Source: Yponomeuta sedellus (Eukaryota > Arthropoda > Insecta > Lepidoptera > Yponomeutidae). From it: a stretch of 64,000 nt of DNA. Shown here in pieces: positions 50,157-62,100 of this stretch. The DNA lies in contig OW203749.1 of assembly GCA_934045075.1 (NCBI GenBank), positions 4,926,804 to 4,990,803 on the forward strand, read 5' to 3'. Under the pieces are notes generated by a model, which saw nothing but the letters and a program-made list of their open reading frames with translations, had not been told where the DNA came from and did not search any database. Position 1 is the stretch's first letter, and each line of letters starts with the position of its first letter. Both the position numbers and the translations under genes were made by a program.

Positions 50157-53100
50157 CTGGGAAGGCAAAAAAGGCATGTGAAGACACCTCCAAACAAGTG
50201 ATGTACTAGGTATTAGGGACCGTTCAAGTATTATGATTACGATAAGTACTGTTAGATTATCGATATCAACCCTTATATTTCCCTACTGCTGGGGCATGGG
50301 TCTCTTAGGTTAGGCCATACTCCACCACGGGGGCCAAGTCCGGATTGGTGGAGGCAGACAGTGGCGGGCCTTACTGTCAGGCCTCTGACATGGCTTAACG
50401 ACTGACATTACATGACAGCCGGCACCAACGGCTTAACGTGCCTTGCAAAGCACGGAAGCGCTCAGAAAAATACGACTAGCGGTAGTCACGGGACGGTCAC
50501 CCATCCTGCACCTGACCGCGCCTGTTGTTGCTTAACACAAGTGTTTGATTCCAATCACTCGGTTCGTCTGGGCCACGAGCGCTTCAAACCAGTTATTACA
50601 ACATTCATTCCACTGTAAAGTGGAAGAATTCAATATGGCTAACTCGAAACTTCTTTAACGGAGATTTTTCTTTATTTTAGGAAATGTAATAAAATCGTTG
50701 GGGCTTAGGTCAGGACTGTATGGAGGATGGTCAAGAATTTCTACTTTTGCCTGCTTCAAATACTCAATCGTTTGACGTGCGCTGTGTGAGCTTACGTTGT
50801 CGCGGTGCAGGATGATGCGTCGCTTTGAGTTACACTTACGATGTTCGGCGATGACTTGTGGTCACTCTGCGTTAACCGTTCTACGATCTTCAAGTGCAAT
50901 TATCGCAACATGGCATTAAAAAGTTATAATCACTTTGCTAAATTCCGCCAAAAATCCCACAAGCACCATGCGGTTAGCTAATGCACCGCCCCCCCTCCCA
51001 CTTTTTCAAGCAGAAGCAAGACACGATTATGCGCTATTATGGATTTCCGCAAAGTAACGCCTGATTCTATACAATATCGCAACATGGCCGATTTTTCCAA
51101 CAAACGTGGCCACCAGCTTCTTTGAAGTGCTTCGAGAACGAACAACTTGTAGAAAGTTGTAGAAATTCATTGAACGAACATTTTCCTTAGAAAGATTCAT
51201 TTTCGTACGTGACCTGACTGAATTCCATCGAAGCTGTGACTAAACAATAGCAATAATCCTAACACTATCAACTGGCACGGACAGCCAGAGGTTGCGGGTT
51301 CGAATCCCGGCATGGGTGAAATTTTTAGCCTCTAAATAGGTTTTTAAAGGATGATGGGCGTTTTGGTCCTTATGTCCAATCAAGATGAGTCATATGTCGT
51401 TGGATAGCTCTTTTCAAGTGAAAAAATAAATTCTATGAAGACGAATCCGTATGAATTGTCCATTTTGAAATATGCTCGTCGGAAAGTACCATTTTTTGCT
51501 CTAAATAGAAATTAGAAAAATTCATATCTCTGGTTTAACTCAACCGATGCTCATGATTTTTACGAAAATCACATCTATGCATACTCTGTCATAAATCATT
51601 AGAGCGAGACAGCGACATTGCGCTCTCTCTCCCACTCACGGTCACGGGTAACGCTGGAATTCGGTTTTGACCCCTCTCGCGCTCCGGGACACGGCGCGGG
51701 GGCAGGTATGTTAGGGTGAGGAACGCTTGGCCGCTTGCGCAGGTAGTCAGTCGTTTGCTGATATTGTGTTAAGTGCTACGTTATTACGCTCCTCATTGTT
51801 CACATCGACTTTGACCTTGGCATCATTTTGGACTCTGTTACCCGTTTTATTTGTTGACCGTGGCTTTATATTGGACTTGGGTGCTTAACGATTGGATTGT
51901 TTCGTTGCAATGGAACGTTACCGTAACTGTGTAATGTGCCGAAGAGGGCTATACCGAGGCAGATATCAAGTACGCGTTCTGTCGGAAGCCTTGACAAGAA
52001 CACACGTGGAGCTAGTAACATTTATACGAGAAAACGCTGCTCTGGAGGTTTGTACCTATTGCACTTTTTTTTTCCACTCGATCCTCACTGAACCTTCGAT
52101 ATAAAAGGAAACCAATTGAAATCATGTGCAACTGCATCCCAGATCTATTCTAGTAGTAAATGAGGTAACGAAGACGTAAAAGTGAAAACCGATTGATAAG
52201 TGATTCTGGTCGCTTAAAGAACATTCAAGTGATTCCTTTTTCACTTTTACGTCTTCCACGATGTATTTACCACCAAAACAAGGCCTACACAAAACCACAA
52301 CCAATTACTGTGGTTGCGGTTTTGTGTGGATGTGTGTATGCCTTGTTTTCGTACACACAACTACAGAAAACCGCAACCAGATCTCTGAGAAATCTGTGAA
52401 TCTGTGGCATATATTTGACGATTCGCACACCTTCTGACAGAAAAACAAATCCCTCCCACAAATGACCCCCAATGCGTTATTTTGTTAGGTATTTTTCGGA
52501 AACCAAAGTTGTTTTTCTTTTCCTTACATTTTCATATATCATTTTCAGGTCGTGTTTGACAACACCCGAAGAGTATGTTACCGATGCTGGCAAAGAGCCG
52601 AAAATGCGACTAGAGGTCATGCAAACCCTCAACCCGAGCCGGAGCCGCAAGAACAAGCAGAACCGCAAGAACAACTACAACCGCAAGAACAACTACAACC
52701 GCAATTAGAAGAAATGCTTCATATTCCTGAATATATGAGAGCACCTAATACCGCGACGCATTGTATCTTTCATGGCTGCGCTAATGAAACCCGCCATCGA
52801 ATTCCAAATGTTGTTAAAATCCACGTATTTTCTCAACATAAATTGTATATCCCCGACAGTGCCAGAGTATGTCACGATCACCTTAATGGGAATGATTGGG
52901 ATGATTTGCCCCAACATTGCAACATTTCCCATGACTTTACGGCTGCCCACTTCAGGGATGTTTGTGACCTAATGCGAAATGCCTTAAACTCACCCAGATT
53001 ACGTTTTAGCGACCGAGGCATGAATGAAGAAGAAATGCACTTTTGGACTGGACGTACTAATGATGAATTTAATGCCATCTTAGAGCAAAATCCATTATTA

Positions 53101-56100
53101 AGAAATAGAAGTGCAGATCCCAGAACCACTTTGGGCATTTTACTAACGAAACTACGCACAGGAGAACCCAACGCGAGACTTGCGACGTTGTTTAACATGT
53201 CTCGGAGAAAACTCGAACGCCAGTTGGCCAACGCACGAGAGTGTCTTAGCACTGACTACGTTGTGCGACACTTGGGAGTGGATCACATGAATAGAGAAGA
53301 TATATTGGAGAGAAACTTGAGGATTCCAAAAGCACTGTATGGAAATGAAGACAACAATAAAGCCATTATTATTTGCGATGGTACGTATATTTATATATAC
53401 AAGAGTTCAAACTTTTTGTTTCAGAGGCAATCCTACAGTTTACACAAGTTCCAAAACTTGTTGAAACCATTTTTAATCGTAACCACTGACGGATACATTA
53501 TAGATGTTAAAGGACCATACGCTGCAACAAAAACTGATGCGCAGATAATGAGCGACTTAATGACTGACGAGGAAAATCCCCTTCATATATTGCTTCAGCC
53601 GAATGACGTATTTATTTTGGACCGCGGGTTCAGGGATAGTCTGCAGCATATAGAAGCATGTGGCTACGAATTTCACGTCCCCCCGACGAAGAACCGGGAA
53701 GAGTCGCAGCTCACGACTTCTCAAGCAAATGATTCCCGGCTGGTGACAATGTGCCGATGGGTAGTGGAAGTGGTTAGCGGGCGTTTCAAAAGAGATTTCA
53801 AGCTGTTGCGCCAAAAATATTTTAATAACACAATGCCTAATATGTTCGGGGATTTTATGATTGCAGCAGCAATTACAAATCACTTCCACAGACCTATTGT
53901 CGATAGCCAACACGCAGAAGCTTTTTTACAAAAAATTGTTGAAAGAAGGCAAACCCCAAACGTGTTATATGATTATGTAGAAGCAAAAAGATTAAACAAC
54001 AGAAGAGCCAATTTCCAGAGATTGGAAGCAAATGACATTCAAGACTTTCCACGATTGAGGGAACAGGACGTGATTTTGCTGTCATTGGGGACATATCAGT
54101 TAAAACTGGCAAAATCATATTGCAGCGAGCACCTCAACAACGGCTTATATCTTATAGAAACTTATAGAGAAGCTGCTTTGGAGGATATCCATGAATATGG
54201 GATCCACGAAGATGCGTGGCTGTTGCGTGCACGCATACAGTCCCGACATGTACGATCAAAACAATATTTTTGCTATATATTATTAGACAGAAATAGTAGA
54301 AACATATTACAACATTATTGCACATGTTTGACAGGACGCCGCACGATAGGTTCCTGTGCGCATATTATATCTATTGTGTGGTATTTAGGATATGCTAGAC
54401 ATGAAGGTTTTACTGAACCAGCACTATTTTTAAATAACATTATCATGGATGAAACACATTAAACGATAAAACTTACTCTGAACTTGTTTTATTTACTTCG
54501 ATAATAAACAAACAATGATAATATAATAATCAATGCTGATCATTTGTAATTAAAATCGATATACAATGTCGAAAAAATATCAAAAAGAATTAAAACAACA
54601 GAAAAAAAATTAAATAAAAAAAAACTTTTAACGTATGATTACTCAAATTGGACAGAAAATCGGGACTAGCGCTTCGATTATTCTTATTCTACAAAAAAAT
54701 ACCTTTCCAACGACGTATTACTCATTCCGATTGGTGCCAGGACCAGGTTCCATACATTTGTGCCCATCATCCTTTGTCCTTAGCACGGGTTAGTGCATTA
54801 AAAATAAAAATAGTATAACTATCAACTGTTTTGAGATGTCAAATTTCCAGGAAATATGGAAACAACAGAACTTAAAAGGCATGCCTCGTAATACTTGAAC
54901 GGCCCCTTATAGTACAGTACATCTGACTTGTCCGACGAAGTTCCAAAGGATGAGGGTCCATGATTATTTCTCCATGTCTTTGGCCATAGAAAAGGGCGTC
55001 AAGCACCCTCTGTGCCCCAAATTATACTCCAACACTGGAAGAAGTCTTAAGAACAGCCCTCCTATTACGTAGCACTGTGGAGTGCTATCGAGTGAAGCAT
55101 TTAGACGACTCCTAAGTGTCAAAAAATGTATGCATTTGGCAGCCGGAGTAGCTTAAAAAAAGTAAAAATCAACGTAACTCAACTCAGTGGATACTTACAT
55201 AATAATGCCCCAGGTCATTGAAATCGATGGAGATATTTTATAAGGTGTATTATTAAAAACCACATAGGATCCCCTAACATAGTTCGGCCAAATATGACCA
55301 CATAGGGCCTATTTGGCCGAAGCAGTCTGGGGCAAAATGTAATCTAACTACGAACTACGATTACATATGTAAAGTAGTTGATAATCACGTTTACAAACTA
55401 CATGAAGTAATCAGAATAAGTAGTTAAACATTTTGATTACTAACTGCAAATTTTAGTTGCAATGATGATTGCAAGATTACTTTTTATAACTACATTTTTA
55501 AATAAACTTGCGTATAAAAAAACAAAGGCGTCGCGCGTCTCGTTCTTGTATCGACTTGTCGTTTGCTGCGTAAGTAGTCAGAGCGCACTATCTCCTCCCT
55601 GCATGTCGGGTACATGTGTTTTTTTTTTGATGCGACGCATGCATGGTAGTGTATTTACCCTGCGTTCCGAGATGCGATGAAATCGATTACAGCGCGAGTC
55701 CGGCCAAATTTAGTAGTCCCAAAGTATTACCATGCAAGAGGCCCCGGGTTCGAATCCCGGCTGGGAACAAAAAAAAAGTCCAGGTCTTGGATGTTTACAT
55801 GTTTGTGATGTCGTTGTTTCTAGTTCCCACGACACAGGGTACCTATCCTATTGTGGGGCCAGAAGCAATGTATGTGCTTGTATGTAAATGTTATGTTATG
55901 TTATTGTGCGTTCGCTACTATTGTGCGAACGAACGGAAATATAAGTTTTTACAACTCAGCTAATCAGTAATCATCTTAAGTAGTTATGATTACAGCAATC
56001 AAATTAACAACTACTTAATGTAGTTTGATTACTGTAGTTAACTACATGTAATCATAACTACATGTAGTTAACTACTTTTAATCGCAGTTAGTAATCTGAT

Positions 56101-59100
56101 TACAAAAAAGTAGTTAACTACGCCCAACACTGGGCCGAAGTATGTCGTGGCAAGTGGCAGACCCTGCCAGACCTCTGCCTACCCCTCCGGGATACAGGCG
56201 TGAGTTTACTTTATGCAGTAAATTAGTACTCACCCAGAAGCCAACCGCGTTCGCCGTCTTCATGAAGTTTTTGCAGGATGCCTTTGACGCTACTTTGATC
56301 CCAAATTACAGAGTCTTGAGTGGCCCCTCCAAATGATGAGTCGATATACTGTATGCGGAGACTACTGTCGCATAACTGTAAAATAAGTTGATTTTAAGTT
56401 ACAAAATTTTCTACGAAGTTCTAAAATAGGAACCTATTTAGACGCTACAAATTTCACCCATGCCGGTATTTTTTAGCCTCTAAATAGGTTTTTAAATTTG
56501 TCCTTAGCATGGGTTAGTGCATTAAAAATAAAAATAGTATAAATGGTTAGGAACCAAATAAATGGTTAGGAACCAAGATTCCAAAACGTTAGAAACCAAA
56601 CGGATCCTCGGAATCAGGATCTTAACAATAACACTCACTTTCGTGTGAAATAAAGCTAACCAGCGCCACAAATGCCACAGATATTATGCAAGTGGTTTAT
56701 ATACATTTTGTACGAGACAGTACAGCAAGTAGGTGCATGGCACATATTAAAAAGGTTAATTTTCTTTTTATTTGAAATAGTTGTGTTTTGTTATTTTTGT
56801 CACTATGCATCTTCACCTAGAACTATTAAAATGTCTTAGTCAATGTTTTATTTTTATTACTAATACAGTCCATTAATAACTATAAACTTATGTTTGATTG
56901 TGACCCAAACACATTTTTTGAATGAACATGAAGCGCTCGTGGCCTATGCGAACCGAGTGATTGAAATCTATCACTTGAGTTAAGCAACACTAGGCGCGGT
57001 CAGGTGCAGGATTAAAATAGGTGGACTATAAACAGAAAGGTAACATTAAGACTTGACAACAAAAATCTGAAGGTTGATAAATTACCTGCTGTCGGCTGCA
57101 CCAATAATGCTTACCATGAGAGAATGAATGGAGTAGTAGCCCTTACTGTTGAGATATTTCGCCTTTTCCTCGAAGGCTCTTATGTAGGCAACGTGAGTCC
57201 CGAAAACGCACCCCAGAACGTCGGGGAATCCGAAATTCTTCAAGAACCTGAAAAAAAAACAAGCAGAATAAGTTTTTTTTTATGTAGCTTAATACGTCTC
57301 ACTGCAGAGTGCTTAGTGCGAGTTTGACAGATCCAATCGAATAACTTTACTACCGCGTTAATCGAGCATTGAGTAGTGAGTATGAGTAAGTTAACCGTTC
57401 GAACTGGCAAAACGCTGTCGCAGTACAACTCGCACTCGCGTTTATTCGTGTTTTGGCTGGTAAACGTGTTCACTTCTCAACGTAAACCATTACAACTCGC
57501 ACTCAGCAATTTTAATTTCCATACTTGTCGCTAGGTGGCGCTTCCTTAATGCCATAGAAATATGAGTTTACGTTAACGCGATCGAGTACTTAAAAAACTC
57601 GCACTAAGCACTCTGGACACAGGCCATCTCCCAGAGGGAGAGAGTGAGGTGGCTTAACTGCGAGGGAGGGAGGAATTGATTTGTTTTGATTTTATAGAAT
57701 AAATTAACCCATCACAGGCAAGAAAAGCCATAGGACTCATAGCTGTATGCAAGGAAAACAAAGAATTCACATACAATATAGGACGGCAAAGTCAGAGCGT
57801 ACATGGTACATCCAGTGGTGTGTCAATATTGCCAGAAAGGGCAACATACATAGATACTTACATAACCTCACGCCTGTATCCCAGAGGGGTAGGCAGAAAC
57901 CAGGGACTGCCACTTGCCACGATCCTGACAGATCACCTTCGCTTCATCAACGTTCATAAGTCGTTGCATGCACGCACGCAAATTCCGGGTACTTTTTAAA
58001 GGGCAACATTATCTGATCATTTTTAAAGGGCAACATTACTACCTTTCCTTGACTTCCGCCCTCTGCGCTGCTGTTTCGGGGAAGCTCAGATGACGATTCA
58101 GGATCTCCTGCGCATTCAGTGCGTCTGTCACGGATTGTAGAGAACGCGACACTGTGGCCTGTCCCAACCCTAACTGGTGCGATGACATCTGGTTCTTCTG
58201 CAATGTGCGATTCGCGTAGGACGTCAGTGCTGCCAGTACCTGGAAAATAAAAACTACCTTCTTTCAAAAACCTATTTTGAGGCAAAAAATTCGGGTTCTT
58301 CCTCATTCCGGATTCGAACCCGCGACCTCTGTCTATCCGTGCCAGCGCTCTTTCCAACTGAGCTAATGGGCGACTCACCGGCATCAGTGAAATTTCGAAC
58401 CTCTTTACACTATTCTCTGAATTACGTACAGGCAGCGACATCTGGCTGAAGTAATTTGCATCACTTGCAGCCCCGAGTACCTACTTTGCAGTTAGGTTTT
58501 TTACATCGGAATGATATCGCTGTACCCACATGAATAATTATACCTATACCCCGTGTCATCATTCTGACAGTTAAGACGAAACCAAAGACACATTTTAAGC
58601 TCAAATTCATTTAACAGTTTAAGCTATAGTGCGTACTAAAGAAATAGACATACATTCGAAAAAACATAACCTTTTGATAAAGTCGAAAATAAAATCTTTT
58701 GGTATCATCTCCATCACCGTTCGGCGGAGGACGTACGGACAGACACGACGAAACTATAAGAGCGGTTTCGGACTACGTTCGATCCGACATACATTTGTAC
58801 ATAACCTCACGCCTGTAACCCAGAGGGGTAGGCAGAGATCAGGGACTGCCACTTGCCACGATTCTGACAGATCACCGTCGCTTCATCAACGTTCATAAGT
58901 CGTTGCATGCACGCACGCCGGTTCCGGGTACTTTTATCTTTCCCTTTGCTAATACATCCCCTATTTGGTCGATGTATGTCCGCCTGGGACGTCCCTTACA
59001 AGCCCTTCCACTCACATTCGCAATATATATTTGTTTCGTCAATCTTTCTTCCTTCATCCTCTCCACATGTCCAAACCAATGCAACATACCTTTCTCAATT

Positions 59101-62100
59101 CTAGTCACTACATCCTCTTTCAGTCCACAACGTTCTCCAATCAGACTATTGCGTATCCTGTCATTCAAAGTAACACTACATATACTTCTCAAGGACCTCA
59201 TTTCTACTGCATTACTTCTAATTTCTTGCTTCTTTTGCCACACCCAAGTCTCGCTACCATACATAAGTGTTGGGACCGGCACGCCACTATGAATAGCCAA
59301 TCTAGCTCTTTTGGAGATGTTTCGGCTGCACACAATGGAGTGCAAGGCACCGTTTACACAATTTCACACTTTCCATCCCTCGTAAACAGACTCCCCAACC
59401 AGACAAATTCTTTTACTTGTTCCACTCTTTCGCCTCTAATCGTTATCTTGCACTCAGTCATTCCATCATCTTTTTCAAAGACCAGTACTTTCTTCTTACT
59501 CACATTGATGTTCATATCTTTCCTTTTAAATGCCTCATCCATTACCGTGACTTGTGTCTGCAGTTCTTCGACCGACGATGCGAACACAACTTGATCATCG
59601 GCGTATAGCAAGCATTTCACAAGTAGCTCACCCATCCTTATCCCACAGTCATTCTCTTTCAGATCAGTCAGGCAACTATCCATGAATAAATTGAACAACC
59701 ACGGAGATGCGACACAACCCTGTCTCACACCCTTGCGGATGCCAAACCAGTCAGTACGTCCGATCCGAATCTGTGAACATACGGGTCCAGAAATCTCGGA
59801 CCCAGTTCGGACATTACTTACACACTAATCCGACCTCTGATCTAAATCCAAGCAGTTCAGGTGGTAAATCCAAGCTGTCCCATAAACATGGTTTTTTCCA
59901 CTCGTGGGGCAATATGATGCAAGCATGCGCTGCCACACAGAACAGAACTGAACTGGATGCCTCTCGCCCCAGCCACGCCCCGCTCTCGTACGCAGCTCGG
60001 ATTCGGTCCGTCAAAAAAAAAATCTCATCCGAAATAAAGATTGTCGGATGACGAAGAGACCTCGGAAGCCGAATCTAGTGCGTGAATTACCGTAGAATTA
60101 ATCTACGACTACTTCAGACCGAATTTTCACGGACTCGGATTCGAACCATAAAAAGGGGGTCCAATAGCGTAAAGCCAGTCGTGTGAGCATTTACCTTCAG
60201 TTCATTGGCCGTCCCATCCATGCGCTTCAATGGCGGTAAATGCGGCTCCAATTCGCTAAGGAGCTGCTGGTACGCCCTTTTGGTGAGCCGGAAGTGTCTC
60301 ACGAACTCCTCCTCGGGCAACCGGAGGGGATCGGCCGTGTCGCGCAGGTGACGCCTCAGGATCGAGATCTCTAGTTGCTTCTGTTTCACCTCGGCTGCCG
60401 GGTGAAGGGATGGTTATAAGGCTGGGCGCATGCTGAGACGCAGGCGACGCAGCACAGTTCAGTACAGGGCAGGGCAGTTGAGGCAGCCGCATGCTGCGAC
60501 GCCTCCGGGCAATCCTCACCCATAATAACTCTTTCAATGTCTATACTATTTTTATTTTTAATGCACTAACCCGTGCTAAGGAAAAATTTAAAAACCTATT
60601 TAGAGGCTAAAAATTTCACCCATGCCGGGATTCGAACCCGCAACCTCTGGCTATCCGTGCCAGCGCTCTTCCAATTGAGCTCAATTGGAAGAGCGCTGGC
60701 TATCCGTTGGCTGGCTATCCGTGCCAGCGCTCTTCCAATTGAGCTCAATAGGTTTTGAAATCTTTCAATGTCTGTTTTAATACTCTTAGATGATTTGTAT
60801 CATACAATTAAGGTTCACAGCGAACTAATTTAATTAAATGTTCTGTCATTGCAACAAAATTCTTACTAAACACGCCTCGACGTGCACGCGTCGCGCACAA
60901 ATCCGTGCCGACACCACAACGAGACGCAGATTAGGGCAGACACATGTCTGCGTCGCACGTGCCTGCGCCGCAGCGTACGCAGCTCATTGACGTTCCAGGC
61001 TTTACAAAATCTGCGCTGCCCTGCGTCGCCTGCGTCTCAGCATGCGCCCAGCCTTACAAGAGTCTCCCTCAAGGAACAACGGCTACTTTCACCCGTGAAG
61101 TAGTATTTTTTCTACTTAGACTGTTCCCGATGCTTGGCAAAGGCCTCTCCTTCTTTTTTCAAATGCCCTGTCTCCAGACAAGAATGCATATTCGCTTTGG
61201 TCTGCCGCGACGTCGGTGTCTATTTTGCGGAACCGAGCCGAACCGTTTTCGCTCACCTACTTAGTAAGTTTTTTTTTAGTAAAATGCTGGGCAATGGCCT
61301 CTCTTTTTGTGGCCTGCGATTTGCAGATGACATAGTCTTTATGGCGGAGTCAATAGAGGAGCTGAACCAGATGCTTACCGGCCTAGATTCAGCCTCGCGA
61401 CGTATCGGTCTTGGCATGAATTTGTATAAAACCAAAATAATGATCAATGCGAACATTGATCCGAGACCGGTCGTCGTACATGGTCACCTTCTCGAAATCG
61501 TTTCCGAATACAAGTGTAACTGCGGAATCTGCCCGAGGTAAGTACCTCGGGCAGATTCCGCAGTTAGGTAAAAACAATTTCGAGAAGGAGACCAATAGGA
61601 GGATCCAGCTGGGCTGGGCAGCGTTTGGGAAACTACGCCGAGTCTTCTCGTCATCCATACCGCAATGCTTGAAAATGAAAGTTATCAATCAGTGCAGCCT
61701 ACCTGTCATGACCTACGGAGCCGAGGCATGGACACTCACGAAAGGGTTGGTCCACCAGTTCAAAGTCGCTCAGTGAGCTATGGAGAGAGCTATGCTCAGA
61801 GTTTCTCTGAAGGATAGGATTCGTAACGGATGCATCCGACAGAGCACCAAAGTTATCGAAACAGCTCAGAGTTTCAGCAAGCTGAAGTGGCAGTGGGCTG
61901 GCCATATCTCGCGAAGAACCGACAACCGTTGGAGTAAACGTGTCCTTGAGTGGAGACCGCGACGCGGCAAACGTAGTGTAGTACGCGCTCCGACTAGGTG
62001 GGATGACGATCTGCGAAAAACGGCAGGCAGATGCTGAATGCGGCAAGCTGAAGACGGCGCTATGGCGCTCATTAGTGGAGGGCTATGTCCAGCAGTGGAC

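Larger units (their letters stand above)
50216..54906. mobile_element. Outer inverted-repeat element with TTA duplication, host of nested insertions
   Basis: The terminal inverted repeats GGGACCGTTCAAGTATTATG (50216) and GGGGCCGTTCAAGTATTACG (inverse, ending 54906) match at 18 of 20. TTA flanks both ends (50213-50215, 54907-54909). Its interior is almost entirely other TEs: a 5S SINE, a mariner fragment, and a tRNA SINE carrying the 3.4-kb transposon. The left end lies only 60 bp from the gene C last-exon acceptor, which is intact. Confidence 0.75.

Noticed and set aside
52552..52554. Transposase start at the first codon of the long open frame
   Set aside because: That codon is GTG just after a splice acceptor; an upstream exon with ATG at 51910 joins in phase and completes a zinc motif.
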